From: a virus
Reading direction: 5' to 3' (one strand)
IMG/VR virus record: IMGVR_UViG_3300007345_000307
Coordinates: 1-22,579 of that record
DNA: 22,579 bases
The position numbers and the translations under genes are program-made. This document shows, piece by piece, positions 1 to 7,606 of the stretch. The notes below the pieces were generated by a model, which made no database searches, was not told the DNA's origin, and saw only the letters and a list, made by a program, of their open reading frames with translations. How positions within the stretch are numbered: the first letter of the stretch is position 1; every line of letters starts with the position of its first letter.

Positions 1-5
1 TAGGT

Positions 6-188
6 ATGCCTCAGGAAGAAATTAACGAGATGATACAGCGTAATGTAGACCATCTTGAGCTTATCTTGGCTTATGAACCAGTAGATGAAGATGACTCCAC
101 ACCTGACGTAGTAGGAGACTCATCAGATAAGTCTAGCTATACAGATGCAATTGCTACAGGAAATACTTATATTTCCAATAATTCTTAA
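6..188 (+). CDS. Hypothetical small acidic protein, possibly 5'-truncated
   Basis: The 60-residue product has a helical start (PQEEINEMIQRNVDHLELIL) and a Ser/Asp-rich, probably disordered tail. The reading frame is open to the window edge, so the true start could lie upstream. No convincing ribosome-binding site (RBS) can be judged because only five bases precede the ATG. I do not recognise a family. Its place just before the head-tail connector genes suggests a small structural or assembly protein following the capsid gene, but that is context only. Confidence 0.55.
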   Translation: MPQEEINEMIQRNVDHLELILAYEPVDEDDSTPDVVGDSSDKSSYTDAIATGNTYISNNS

Positions 189-223
189 TGATGCTAAGAT
201 ATTAATTTTTACAGGAGTAATTT

Positions 224-520
224 ATGGCAGAAGCTAAAGAGAACGGAAACACTTTAACGATTGACGGAGTTGCACATGATGCAGACTCTTTCTCAGATGA
301 GGGTAAGCAACTGTTTGTTGAGTTATCTATTATTGAAGAAAAGTTAAAGCTATCCAACCAAAGGTATAACGAAGTCATTGTTGACTTAAAATCACAACAA
401 GCAGCAAAGGCTCAATATATCCAAAACATTATGAAGTTAGAGGGTATAGATGCAAACAAAGAAGATAGCGCAGAAGAAGAAACCAGTAGCGAAGAAAACA
501 GCGACAAAAAATCCAACTAA
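224..520 (+). CDS. DUF6447-like small phage protein
   Basis: The 98-residue product starts with a TLTIDG motif, followed by a SFSDEGKQL segment, a helical or coiled-coil stretch (about residues 30-75) and an acidic Glu/Ser-rich tail. The order 'TIDG..., S.S.E.K.., amphipathic helix' resembles DUF6447 proteins, small phage proteins of unknown role. This match is from memory of the family pattern. The start is supported by an AGGAG site 7-8 bases upstream of ATG. The acidic tail is encoded by DNA that also encodes the basic N-terminus of the next gene in another frame. Confidence 0.7.
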   Translation: MAEAKENGNTLTIDGVAHDADSFSDEGKQLFVELSIIEEKLKLSNQRYNEVIVDLKSQQAAKAQYIQNIMKLEGIDANKEDSAEEETSSEENSDKKSN

Positions 521-683
521 TGTAAGTGCATTAGAGTTGCACGAACAGATATGTGCGATTCGCTATGAGAACCTAGACAAGAGATTAGAATCAGGTTCAG
601 CTAGATTTGTTCGCATGGAAGCTATGATATGGGGCTTGTATGCCGTTATCGTTGGCTCTTATTTATTAGACAAGGTGGCATAA
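450..683 (+). CDS. Small membrane-anchored protein (hemolysin XhlA-like layout)
   Basis: This 77-residue protein has a Lys/Ala-rich N-terminus (about residues 3-22), a helical segment (residues 25-55) and one C-terminal membrane segment (about 58-74, IWGLYAVIVGSYLL). That layout, with an ARF-R-MEAMIWGLY pattern, resembles small XhlA-like phage proteins placed near structural or lysis genes. The start at 450 has a GAGGG-type site just upstream but lies 71 bases inside the previous gene. No ATG, GTG or TTG start that would avoid the overlap was seen before the conserved-looking part. Its stop overlaps the next ATG (TAATG). Function is unknown. Confidence 0.6.
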   Translation: MQTKKIAQKKKPVAKKTATKNPTNVSALELHEQICAIRYENLDKRLESGSARFVRMEAMIWGLYAVIVGSYLLDKVA

Positions 684-1339
684 TGGCAGGATTAGTAGTA
701 GACACAGGACCAACCCAAGAACCAGTAACTTTGCAGGAAGTCAAAGAGTATCTTAGGGTTGATGATGCAACAGACGAGAGAGTCGTAAGACCTTTCATAG
801 AAAGTGCGAGAAGATTCTGCGAAGAACATACAGGCAGAGCTTTGATGTCGCAAACCCTCATACTTTACCTTGATGCCTTTGAAGATCGGTTTGACCCTTT
901 GTGGGAAGGCGTAAGGACTGGTCCATACCTAAACTACTACAAGAACTATGTGGTCTTGCCTAGATCACCAGTAACCTCTGTAACCCACATTAAGACCTAT
1001 GATGATGCGGATGTAGCAACTACCTATGATAGTTCTAAATATTACTTAGACAGCGCGAGAGAGCCTTCTAGGGTGGTTTTAAGAACAGGCGAGACATTCC
1101 CCACAGCACTCAGAGTAGCAAACGCCATAGAGGTTAAATATGTAACTGGCTACACTTCGCAATACAACATTCCTGAACCCATAAAGCTAGGCATCATGCA
1201 ACACATAGCTTTCCTTTATGAGCATAGAGGTGATATGTATAATGCAAGTCAACCTTATCCCCCTATGTTGAGATCATTGTACGCACCCTATGTAATTCAT
1301 AGAGGGATGGGTTCATCCTCTCTAATGGCTCTCGGTTAA
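683..1339 (+). CDS. Head-tail connector protein (phiE125 gp8 / HK97 gp6-like)
   Basis: The 218-residue product opens with PVTLQEVKEYLRVDD, the typical start of gp6-like connector proteins. A helical FIESARRFCEEHTGRAL segment, a central beta region (LPRSPVTSVTHIKTYD) and a C-terminal helix-rich part with IKLGIMQHIAFLYEHRGD follow. This is the pattern of the phiE125 gp8 family, whose members form a ring between portal and tail. The length fits the family. A longer in-frame start at 629 exists, but ATG 683 has AAGGTGG upstream and abuts the preceding stop. It heads the usual order connector, closure, gp10-like, tail terminator. Confidence 0.9.
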   Translation: MAGLVVDTGPTQEPVTLQEVKEYLRVDDATDERVVRPFIESARRFCEEHTGRALMSQTLILYLDAFEDRFDPLWEGVRTGPYLNYYKNYVVLPRSPVTSVTHIKTYDDADVATTYDSSKYYLDSAREPSRVVLRTGETFPTALRVANAIEVKYVTGYTSQYNIPEPIKLGIMQHIAFLYEHRGDMYNASQPYPPMLRSLYAPYVIHRGMGSSSLMALG

Positions 1340-1340
1340 G

Positions 1341-1670
1341 ATGGCTAACAGTATCGGCAAGATGCGTTATAGGGTAAAGGTTGAGAGAGCAACCAATACT
1401 AGAGATGCAGGCGGTGGCTTATCGCAATCCTTTGGCTCTGTGGCAACCATCTACGCAAACATCAAACCCAAGAACGCCAACAGCACCTACAGACAGGGTA
1501 TGTTGCAGGAAAAGGTTACGCATGAGATCACCATACGCTACATGAAGAACATAGACACCAACAGCAAAATTACTTATGGAACAAGACAGTTTGCAGTTAA
1601 TGGCATTATCAATGTAGACGAAAGAGACAGATTCCTTACATTGCTCTGTGAAGAAGGCGTTGCAGTATGA
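1341..1670 (+). CDS. Phage head closure protein (SPP1 gp16-like)
   Basis: The 109-residue protein begins MANSIGKMRYRVKVERATNTRDAGGG and has the features of head closure (head-tail adaptor) proteins. These are an N-terminal RV-VER-T-T-D-GGG strand pair, a central IKP-N segment, a THEITIRYM strand, and a C-terminal I-NVDER-RFLTLLCEE region. Such proteins seal the connector after DNA packaging. Length and position directly after the connector fit. It starts one base after the previous stop and its own stop overlaps the next start (ATGA). Confidence 0.88.
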   Translation: MANSIGKMRYRVKVERATNTRDAGGGLSQSFGSVATIYANIKPKNANSTYRQGMLQEKVTHEITIRYMKNIDTNSKITYGTRQFAVNGIINVDERDRFLTLLCEEGVAV

Positions 1671-2098
1671 GTTTTAAAAACCTAGATGCTTTTAAAAAAA
1701 GACTGGATAAAAGGCTTGTAACCAATGCACATAGTAATGCAAAGTCTGCAGTAACAAGATCAACTATGCTTGTGCAAAATTTTGCAAAGTCTAGCATTAT
1801 GGCGGGTGGTACTGGTGAAACGGTGCAAAGATATGAACCAAGAAGAACTCATACGCAATCCAAACCATTATCTCCACCTGCAAGTGATACTGGGTTCTTG
1901 GTGAGTCAAATTACAATGGATGTAGATACAAAAGCAAACGGTAGTGTTGTAGGTCAAATTATATCTTCAGCGCCTTACTCAAAACCTTTAGAGTTTGGAA
2001 CGGTGCATATGCAACCAAGACCGTTTATGCAGCCTGCCTTAAGAAAAAATAAGTCTAAAATACTTCAAATATTTAAGAAAGAGGGCGTGATTAGATGA
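1667..2098 (+). CDS. HK97 gp10-like tail completion/morphogenesis protein
   Basis: The 143-residue product has a basic N-terminal helix and a central region ending in GFLVSQITM. Its C-terminus has APYSKPLEFGTVHMQPRPFMQPALRKN split over about residues 105-132. The Y-x-x-x-LEFGT...M-PRPFM-PAL signature is characteristic of the HK97 gp10 family, which acts at the head-tail joint. It overlaps both neighbours by ATGA, indicating translational coupling. Gene order strongly supports the assignment. Confidence 0.9.
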   Translation: MSFKNLDAFKKRLDKRLVTNAHSNAKSAVTRSTMLVQNFAKSSIMAGGTGETVQRYEPRRTHTQSKPLSPPASDTGFLVSQITMDVDTKANGSVVGQIISSAPYSKPLEFGTVHMQPRPFMQPALRKNKSKILQIFKKEGVIR

Positions 2099-2496
2099 GC
2101 ATAGGTCAATTTGCACTGCAATCTTCTATTTATACTGCACTTAATGTCAACGCAATAACTGCTACGCTTAACTGTGGTGTCTATGATGAGGTTATTGAGG
2201 GTAACAACTACCCTTTTATTACCTTAGGTGAAGAAACTGCAATAGATTACAGCACAAACAACCTAGTAGGCGCTGAAACAACTATTAATATACATATTTG
2301 GTCAAGATACAAAGGCTCAAAGCAAACCAAAGAAATTATGGACAAGGTGCATGATTTATTGCATGATGTAAGTCTAACTGTTAGCGGTGTCAATCTAATT
2401 AACCTTAGATTTGAATACAGCGACATTATGAGAGACCCTGATGGGATAACTCGGCACGGTGTCATGAGATTTCGTGCAATTACACTAGGTACTTGA
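2095..2496 (+). CDS. DUF3168 tail completion / tail terminator protein
   Basis: The 133-residue product begins with a helix (FALQSSIYTALNVNAI). It then has GVYDEV-NYPFITLGEETAIDYS and a strand with INIHIWSRYKGSKQTKEIM. The Pro-Phe-Ile-x-Leu-Gly-E segment, the I-I-H-I-WS strand and a following helix match DUF3168, the lambda gpU/HK97 gp11-like tail terminator group that caps the tail tube at the head side. It is the last gene before an 88-base gap that precedes the major tail gene. Confidence 0.87.
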   Translation: MSIGQFALQSSIYTALNVNAITATLNCGVYDEVIEGNNYPFITLGEETAIDYSTNNLVGAETTINIHIWSRYKGSKQTKEIMDKVHDLLHDVSLTVSGVNLINLRFEYSDIMRDPDGITRHGVMRFRAITLGT

Positions 2497-2516
2497 ATAA
2501 ATACCATTTACCGAAG

Positions 2517-2544
2517 TAAGCAACTGGCAGATGCCTTATTTTTT
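2517..2544 (+). terminator. Weak terminator-like hairpin before the major tail gene
   Basis: TAAG-CA (2517-2522) can pair with TG-C-CTTA (2532-2538) with one bulged base, followed by six T residues (2539-2544). The stem is short and A/T-rich, so this would be an attenuator at most. Its position, between the connector genes and the probably highly expressed major tail gene, makes it worth recording. Confidence 0.25.
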
Positions 2545-2548
2545 AATT

Positions 2549-2567
2549 AGAGGAATAAATACCCTCT
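2549..2567 (+). promoter_or_regulatory. Hairpin in the leader of the major tail gene
   Basis: AGAGG (2549-2553) and CCTCT (2563-2567) form a perfect five-pair stem around a nine-base loop. It lies just upstream of the TTAGGAG site serving ATG 2585. The 11-base word GAATAAATACC occurs twice in this gap (about 2494-2504 and 2553-2563). The function is not known; mRNA protection or translation control are possibilities. Confidence 0.25.
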
Positions 2568-2584
2568 GTATTTAGGAGTATATT

Positions 2585-2998
2585 ATGGCAGCACAAAAAG
2601 GTAGTGCTATGTTAATGAAGGTAGGCAATGGTGCTTCACCTGAAGTTTTCGCAACAATAGCAGGGCTTAGATCAACAAGCTTAACAGTAAACAATGAATC
2701 AGTAGATGTAACTAATAAGGATTCTTCAGGAAAAAGAACTTTATTGGAAGCAGGAGGTGTTCAATCAATCAGTGTTTCAGGAAGTGGCGTATTCACAGAC
2801 GGTGCATCAGAAACAACTATCAAAACAAACGCTTTAGCTGATACACAAGACAACTATCAGTTTCTAGTTCCTGACTTTGGTACTTTCACAGGTGCTTTTC
2901 AAGTAACCAGTTTAGAGTATGCAGGGGAATACAACGGTGAGGTAACCTACAGTATGTCCTTTGAATCAGCAGGCGCTATAACATTCGCAACTGTATAA
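2585..2998 (+). CDS. Major tail (tube) protein, TP901-1/Phage_tail_2 type
   Basis: The 137-residue product has an early strand with a SLTVNNESVDVTNKDSSGKR motif. The pattern SVDVTNKDS...LLEAGGVQSISVSGSGVF is diagnostic of major tail tube proteins of the TP901-1/GTA type. It ends with EYAGEYNGEVTYSMSFESAG, the conserved strand at the end of these proteins (E-S-A-G). These subunits stack into the tail tube. A good RBS (TTAGGAG) precedes the ATG, and the gene sits before the chaperone and tape-measure genes as expected. Confidence 0.93.
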   Translation: MAAQKGSAMLMKVGNGASPEVFATIAGLRSTSLTVNNESVDVTNKDSSGKRTLLEAGGVQSISVSGSGVFTDGASETTIKTNALADTQDNYQFLVPDFGTFTGAFQVTSLEYAGEYNGEVTYSMSFESAGAITFATV

Positions 2999-3002
2999 GA
3001 CT

Positions 3003-3242
3003 ATGGCTTGGGAACAAGTAAAGGTAAAAGCAGAAAAAGACACCGTTATGGGTATGATGCAGGGCGATCAACTAGATATGCCTAATGTATTAATCGGTAA
3101 GAGTGTTAAGGTTAATGGTAAAGACATCTCAATCAAATCACACATGATTGACGAGAGAGATGATATGTTAAAAATCACGCTTGCAATGGCAAGCCCAACA
3201 AAGGAGAAGTCAGATGACAAACCCACTCAAGGGACAGATTGA
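3003..3242 (+). CDS. Hypothetical protein between tail tube and tail chaperone
   Basis: The 79-residue product has alternating strands (VKVNGKDISIKSHMIDE and DMLKITLAM) suggesting a small beta fold, and ends in a polar tail. I do not recognise a family. It starts four bases after the major tail stop, without a clear RBS, and its end overlaps the next gene by 29 bases, so it is probably translated by coupling. By position it may help tail tube assembly, but there is no direct evidence. Confidence 0.6.
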   Translation: MAWEQVKVKAEKDTVMGMMQGDQLDMPNVLIGKSVKVNGKDISIKSHMIDERDDMLKITLAMASPTKEKSDDKPTQGTD

Positions 3243-3558
3243 AGTAACATTAGGTTCTGAAACCTACAAAGCTAGATTAACAATAGACAGCTTGGTAAAG
3301 ATTGAGGATGAACTAGACACAGGGATTCTTGAACTAGCACAAAATCTATCACAAGCCAAAGTTCGCATAAGAACATTATTAGTCGTTTTACGCTATGCCC
3401 TGCGAGGTGGCGGTAATGACTTTGATGAAAAAAAAGTAGGGCAAATAATATCTGATATAGGTATTGTTACTGCTTCTGCAGAGGTAGCCAAACTCTTGGT
3501 ATCTACCTTAAACGACAATGACTCAGACGAGGAAGATAAAAAAAAAGCGATAGAGTAG
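3214..3558 (+). CDS. Tail assembly chaperone, GTA gp10-like
   Basis: The 114-residue product (start ATG 3214, preceded by AAAGGAG) has an N-terminal hairpin (GQIEVTLGSETYKARLTIDSL) and a helix IEDELDTGILELAQNL. A VLRYALRGGG-N motif and a C-terminal helix IVTASAEVAKLLVSTL follow. This is the pattern of GTA gp10/phage tail assembly chaperones, which load the tape measure protein before tube polymerisation. The gene ends in Asp/Glu residues, then Lys codons in a run of nine A residues, then TAG. The next frame encodes the second chaperone part, suggesting a frameshifted long form. Confidence 0.82.
   Translation: MTNPLKGQIEVTLGSETYKARLTIDSLVKIEDELDTGILELAQNLSQAKVRIRTLLVVLRYALRGGGNDFDEKKVGQIISDIGIVTASAEVAKLLVSTLNDNDSDEEDKKKAIE
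3538..3546 (+). promoter_or_regulatory. Slippery A9 run, candidate -1 programmed frameshift site
   Basis: Nine consecutive A residues in frame as AAA AAA AAA are followed by GCG ATA GAG TAG. A -1 slip on A AAA AAA lets ribosomes continue from 3546 into an open frame running to 3764. Tail assembly chaperone genes of many long-tailed phages (lambda G/GT is the classic case) make a short and a long form this way. I saw no obvious strong downstream pseudoknot. The alternative is separate initiation at ATG 3597. Confidence 0.55.
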
Positions 3559-3764
3559 ATGAACACACGCCACCTATTATTTGGGGAGACTACTTTATGA
3601 TATGTGTTGGCATGATGAATATGAGACCTATGGACTTTTGGGATTTATCACCTAGAGAAATGTATCTATCAATAAAAGGTTTTAAGCAGTTTCATGCTGC
3701 CGATCAACAAAAACCTATGGATAGATCAGAACTTGATAATTTAATGGAGTTATACCCTGACTAA
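3546..3764 (+). CDS. Tail assembly chaperone C-terminal part (GTA gp10.1 / TAC_6-like)
   Basis: Read from the slip site, 72 further codons are open, through EHTPPIIWGDYF and then MNMRPMDFWDLSPREM. The pattern M-R-P-x-(D/E)FW-x-(L/M)(S/T)PRE resembles the small GTA gp10.1-type tail chaperone (DUF2376/Phage_TAC_6), where FW and TP-E are conserved. If not made by frameshifting, it could start at ATG 3597, which has GGGGAG eight bases upstream, giving 55 residues. The open frame upstream of that ATG, with a sensible protein sequence, favours the frameshift. Its stop overlaps the tape measure start (TAATG). Confidence 0.7.
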   Translation, partial: SDRVDEHTPPIIWGDYFMICVGMMNMRPMDFWDLSPREMYLSIKGFKQFHAADQQKPMDRSELDNLMELYPD

Positions 3765-5686
3765 TGGCTACAACAGTTGACCAGTTAATAGTAGAAATAA
3801 AAGCTGAAACCAAAAAGCTAAGAAAAGCTATGGACAGTGTAGACAATCGTCTGCAAAAAACTCAAAACAAAACAAAAAAACTTGATGGCGCATTTAGTAA
3901 GCTAGGCGGTATTTTAGCAACTATTGGTGTTGGCGCTGCATTAAAAGGAATAATTGATACTAATAGAAGATTTGAAGATTTAGAAGCAACACTTAGAGCC
4001 GTTACAGGTGGCGCAAAACAAGCAGCAGCATCTTTTAGATTAATTAGACAATTTACAGCTACTACCACATTCCAAGTTGATGAAGTTGCTGAAGCATTTA
4101 TAAAACTTTATCAAGCAGGAGTTTTGCCAACTGAAGAAGCCATGCGTGATTTTGGTAATTTGGCTGCAGGTATGGGTAGAAGTATTACTCAACTTGCACA
4201 AGCTACATTTAACGCTACAACAGGCGAAATGGAAATGCTTAAACAGTTTGGCATTGTAGCAAAGCTACAAGGCGATCAAATTTCAGCTACATTTGAAGGT
4301 CAAACAAAGGTTATTGAAAGAAGCGGTGCAGCAATTACAGAATACCTTAGAGAAATAGGTAGTCAAAGATTTGGTACAGCTTTAGCTGAAAGAGCAAAAA
4401 CAGTTAGTGGTGCTTTTTCAAACCTAGCTGATGCAACTGCAGAATTTCAAGTCCAAATAGGTGAAGCAGGTTTAAACAAAGAACTTACAGAATTTGTAAT
4501 TAAGATAAAAGATGTGGTGGTAAACCTTGAACCATTAGCAATTGCATTTGGCGCAGTTACAGCAGAGATAATTGGTGCAATGAACGCATTAATAGATTTT
4601 ACAAAATCTATGGGCAACTTCACAATGGAAGGTTTAAAAGCATCACCAATGTTAGAAAATTTTATACTGGCTGCTAGGGCTTTGCATATATTAGGTCTTG
4701 CTAAACAAGATGTAGATGATTTAAGTATGTCATTTGAAGATTTGGTCAAATTACAACCAACCTTACAACAAGCATTAAATCCAACGACCTTTGGTAGATT
4801 CACAGTTATTAATGATCTCATTGGTGATGTTGATAAAGCAAAAGATAGATTAAATGAATTAATTACAAATGATTTTGCTTTACTTAAAAGCACTTTAGAA
4901 GAAGTTGCTCAAACAAAACTACAACTTGAAATGGGAATAAATCCTGAAGCCTTTGGTACTGTAGGTAGAGATAAGGATGGCAATCTAATTGCCGATACTT
5001 TTAAAGCAAGTGATGCTCTTATACAAAAAAGAAAAAGTGAGATATTTAAAGAGCTTCTTGGTGGTTATGACACTTTTGAAGGATTAACACAGGCTATAAC
5101 AGATTATTTAGATGATACGGATGAAGTTATTGCTGCAACAGATTTAATGGCAGAATCAATAATAAAAGGCTCACAAGCATTTACTGATGATTTTGTTGAC
5201 TCATTAATGAATGGGGAAAATGCCTTAGAGAGTTTTAAAGACTTTTCAAAAAGTTTGGTTAGTGAAATTATATCTATTTTTCTTAGATTAGAAGTTGTCA
5301 ACAGAATATTAGCAAATATATTTCCAAATGTTGCAGGCATTCAATATGGTGGAATCATAAGTGATGCAGGGGTGACTACTGGCAAAAAAAGTGCAGGGGG
5401 CGGTTCTGCTTATGCTAATCAACCAATGATTGTAGGTGAAAGGGGCGCTGAATTATTTGTGCCGCATAGCGCAGGCAAAATAATGAACAACATGAACACA
5501 AAAAATTCTATGGGTGGTGGGACAACAGTAATAAATCAATCTATAAACTTTGCTACAGGTGTTGTGCCTACAGTAAGAGCAGAAGTTATAAAAATGATGC
5601 CACAGATAGCAGATGTAACAAAAGGTGCTGTAGCTGAAGCTGCAATGCGTGGTGGTAACTATAGGAGAATGTTGCAAGGTGGCTAA
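3764..5686 (+). CDS. Tail tape measure protein
   Basis: The 640-residue product starts with a coiled coil (about residues 8-42), then a Gly/Ala-rich hydrophobic stretch. A helical phage tape-measure domain (about 70-250) follows, with the FTATTTFQVDEVAEAFIKLYQAG and GNLAAGMGRS-TQLAQATF-A-TGEMEMLKQFGI signatures. The C-terminus is lambda gpH-like, with GGIISDAG and IVGERGAELFVPHSAG (about 525-575) and a Met/Gly-rich end. Tape measures set tail length; at about 0.15 nm per residue this one would span nearly 100 nm (an inference from a general rule). It is the largest gene before the tail-tip genes, in the expected place. Confidence 0.95.
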   Translation: MATTVDQLIVEIKAETKKLRKAMDSVDNRLQKTQNKTKKLDGAFSKLGGILATIGVGAALKGIIDTNRRFEDLEATLRAVTGGAKQAAASFRLIRQFTATTTFQVDEVAEAFIKLYQAGVLPTEEAMRDFGNLAAGMGRSITQLAQATFNATTGEMEMLKQFGIVAKLQGDQISATFEGQTKVIERSGAAITEYLREIGSQRFGTALAERAKTVSGAFSNLADATAEFQVQIGEAGLNKELTEFVIKIKDVVVNLEPLAIAFGAVTAEIIGAMNALIDFTKSMGNFTMEGLKASPMLENFILAARALHILGLAKQDVDDLSMSFEDLVKLQPTLQQALNPTTFGRFTVINDLIGDVDKAKDRLNELITNDFALLKSTLEEVAQTKLQLEMGINPEAFGTVGRDKDGNLIADTFKASDALIQKRKSEIFKELLGGYDTFEGLTQAITDYLDDTDEVIAATDLMAESIIKGSQAFTDDFVDSLMNGENALESFKDFSKSLVSEIISIFLRLEVVNRILANIFPNVAGIQYGGIISDAGVTTGKKSAGGGSAYANQPMIVGERGAELFVPHSAGKIMNNMNTKNSMGGGTTVINQSINFATGVVPTVRAEVIKMMPQIADVTKGAVAEAAMRGGNYRRMLQGG

Positions 5687-6548
5687 ATTAATATCAATGC
5701 CTACAAGTCCAAACTTCGTAAGAAGCAACTGGACTCTTATAAGAACAGTAGGAACTACAACGAGTCCGTTTACTGGTAAAACCAAGACTCAAGAATTTGA
5801 TGGCGTGTATTGGACAGCAGAAGTATCACTACCACCAATGCGAAGATCGCAAGCCGTTGAATGGCAGTCTTTTCTTTTAGAATTAAACGGTACAGTCAAT
5901 CACTTTAAATTTGCTGACCCTGATGCACTTACAAACACAGGAACATATAGCACAGGGCATCTTACATCTGAGCTAAGAACAAACAGTAGCTCAGTAACAC
6001 TTTCTTTTAGTGGTTCAACTATAACAGCAGGTGCTTCTACTTTTGGAAGTGCAAAGGTTGGTGATTTTATAGTAGTTACTGGTGCAACTAATGAAGATAA
6101 CAACGGAACGCATAAAATAACAACAGTAACAAGTGCAACAGTTGTCGTAACAACAAGTACATTTACCACAGAATCTAATACAGCAAGTTGCAAAGTAAGA
6201 ACTAATGTAAAGGGTGCTACTGGATTATCGCTTCTCGCTTCCACAAACGCTGCTAGTGGCACTATAAAGAAAGGAGACTACTTACAGATACAATCGGCTG
6301 CAAACACCACAGGCACGCCCACACAGATAGTGATGGTTACAGAAGATGCAACTGCTACGGCAGACGGTGCAAAGGATTTCTATGGTGTAGCCATACAACC
6401 CAAGTTAAGATCAGATTTAGCAACAGGACATTACGCAGTATTCACAAATCCAAAAGGAACATTCAGGCTCATATCTAATGAGGTAAGTTGGTCAGCAGAC
6501 CGAATATCTAACTACGGCATTAGTTTTTCTTGTATTGAGGTAATCTAA
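5679..6548 (+). CDS. Distal-tail-type phage protein
   Basis: The 289-residue product (GTG start at 5679, AKLISMPTSPNFVRSNWTL) has an N-terminal domain with PTSPNF..S.W.L, TSPFTGKTKTQEFDG-YW-A and SLPPMRRSQAVEWQSFLLELNG, then F-DPDA. This is a recurring pattern in siphovirus and GTA-type distal tail proteins. A Thr/Ser-rich beta insertion follows (about residues 80-175), then a return strand region ending ISFSCIEVI. Starts at 5649 or 5697 are also open. I prefer 5679 because it places MxxISxPTSPNF at the N-terminus as in relatives, with AGGAG upstream. It overlaps the tape measure end by eight bases. Confidence 0.75.
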   Translation: MAKLISMPTSPNFVRSNWTLIRTVGTTTSPFTGKTKTQEFDGVYWTAEVSLPPMRRSQAVEWQSFLLELNGTVNHFKFADPDALTNTGTYSTGHLTSELRTNSSSVTLSFSGSTITAGASTFGSAKVGDFIVVTGATNEDNNGTHKITTVTSATVVVTTSTFTTESNTASCKVRTNVKGATGLSLLASTNAASGTIKKGDYLQIQSAANTTGTPTQIVMVTEDATATADGAKDFYGVAIQPKLRSDLATGHYAVFTNPKGTFRLISNEVSWSADRISNYGISFSCIEVI

Positions 6549-7196
6549 ATGGCTACTAGACAAGGTTTAGATAGTTCTATCGTAAATCGTCTAGGAGCAG
6601 ACGAACAAGCTTTATTTTTTGCAGTCAAAGCAGAGTTTGATACTGATGATATTTTTGTATGGTCAGGCACAGATGATCTTGTAATAGGCTCAGATACATA
6701 TACAGGAGCAGGTAATTTATTATCAATAAGCAACTCAGAAGATAATCTTGAATTAAAGTCTAATGGATTAGTGGTTGCCCTATCAGGAATGGACACAACC
6801 ATTGTCAATTACGCACTTACAGAAAACTATCAAAATAGACCTATAACGATCTTCATGGGATATGTTATGGGGGGAACAAATGAGGTTGCAGGAACACTTA
6901 CTTTGTTTAAAGGTAGAATGACTAGCCTTGTTATAAATGACACGCCTGAAGGCAGCACAGTAACGATAGATGCAGAAAATAGACTTGTAGACCTAGACAG
7001 ACCATCTAACCTTAGATACACAAAAGAATCACAAAACTTTTTACACTCAGGCGACACAGGTTTTAACCGTGTTGCATCCTTACAAGATAAACAAATAAAT
7101 TGGGGTAAAACATCAAGCACCGCAGGTGGCGGCGGCGGTGGTAGCGGTACTAACGATCATGCAGGAAGTGGCGATCATTTAGCAAATACAAGATGA
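6549..7196 (+). CDS. DUF2163 / phage BR0599-like tail hub protein
   Basis: The 215-residue product has LFFAVKAEFDTDDIFVWSGTDDLVIGSDTYTGAGNLLSIS over about residues 22-62. It then has NGLVVALSGMD, ITIFMGYV and GRMTSLVINDTPEGSTVTIDAENRLVDLDRP (about 125-155). The W-G-G-L-I-G--YTGAG-LLSIS and SGMD motifs followed by a NRL-DL-R segment match the N-terminal part of DUF2163/BR0599 tail proteins, the baseplate-hub group of GTA-type tails. The C-terminus is Gly-rich and may be a linker. Its stop overlaps the next start (ATGA). Confidence 0.82.
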   Translation: MATRQGLDSSIVNRLGADEQALFFAVKAEFDTDDIFVWSGTDDLVIGSDTYTGAGNLLSISNSEDNLELKSNGLVVALSGMDTTIVNYALTENYQNRPITIFMGYVMGGTNEVAGTLTLFKGRMTSLVINDTPEGSTVTIDAENRLVDLDRPSNLRYTKESQNFLHSGDTGFNRVASLQDKQINWGKTSSTAGGGGGGSGTNDHAGSGDHLANTR

Positions 7197-7606
7197 AGAA
7201 ATTACCTAATTGGGAACCTATGTTTCACGACTTTGTAAAAAACAATAACTTTCCTTTTGAGTGGGGAAAGAATGATTGTTGTAAATTTAGCAATGCTCTT
7301 ATCAAACAAATTACAGGTGAAGATTTAATACCCAAGAAGCTAAAATGGAAAGACGAAGAAAGTGCTATGAAAGCCATAAAATCATATGGTGGTGATTTAG
7401 AAACAAGCATAGAAAAAGCTTGTAATGCAAAAGGTGTAGGTGAAATAAATAAAGCCTTTATGACTTGTGGTGATCTTGTTATTTACGAACAAAATGGTTC
7501 TAGCCTTGTAGGTATGTGCAATGGATTTGGAATACTTACGCCAACGGATGATGGGATAGGTGTTGTTGATAGCGAATTAGCGTATAGAGTTTGGAGATTT
7601 AATTAA
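7193..7606 (+). CDS. DUF6950-like NlpC/P60-type tail protein
   Basis: The 137-residue product contains FPFEWGKNDCCKFSNALI (residues 20-37). This WG-NDCC-F motif carries the likely nucleophilic Cys of DUF6950/NlpC-P60-like proteins that follow the hub gene in GTA-type tails. A strand with CGDLVIYEQ follows, as in the family. Such proteins are thought to trim peptidoglycan when the tail penetrates the wall. A clear catalytic His further on is not evident, so enzymatic activity is uncertain. It is coupled to its neighbours by short overlaps. Confidence 0.8.
   Translation: MKKLPNWEPMFHDFVKNNNFPFEWGKNDCCKFSNALIKQITGEDLIPKKLKWKDEESAMKAIKSYGGDLETSIEKACNAKGVGEINKAFMTCGDLVIYEQNGSSLVGMCNGFGILTPTDDGIGVVDSELAYRVWRFN

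Noticed and set aside
629-682. N-terminal extension of the connector protein
   Set aside because: The added residues read the previous gene out of frame; ATG 683 has a good RBS and a TAATG junction.
4447-4893. 148-codon minus-strand frame inside the tape measure gene
   Set aside because: The plus-strand frame is a clear tape measure; the antisense product has no recognisable features or start signals.
5900-6262. Minus-strand 120-codon frame in the distal-tail-type gene
   Set aside because: It is a shadow of the Thr/Val-rich beta insertion on the plus strand.
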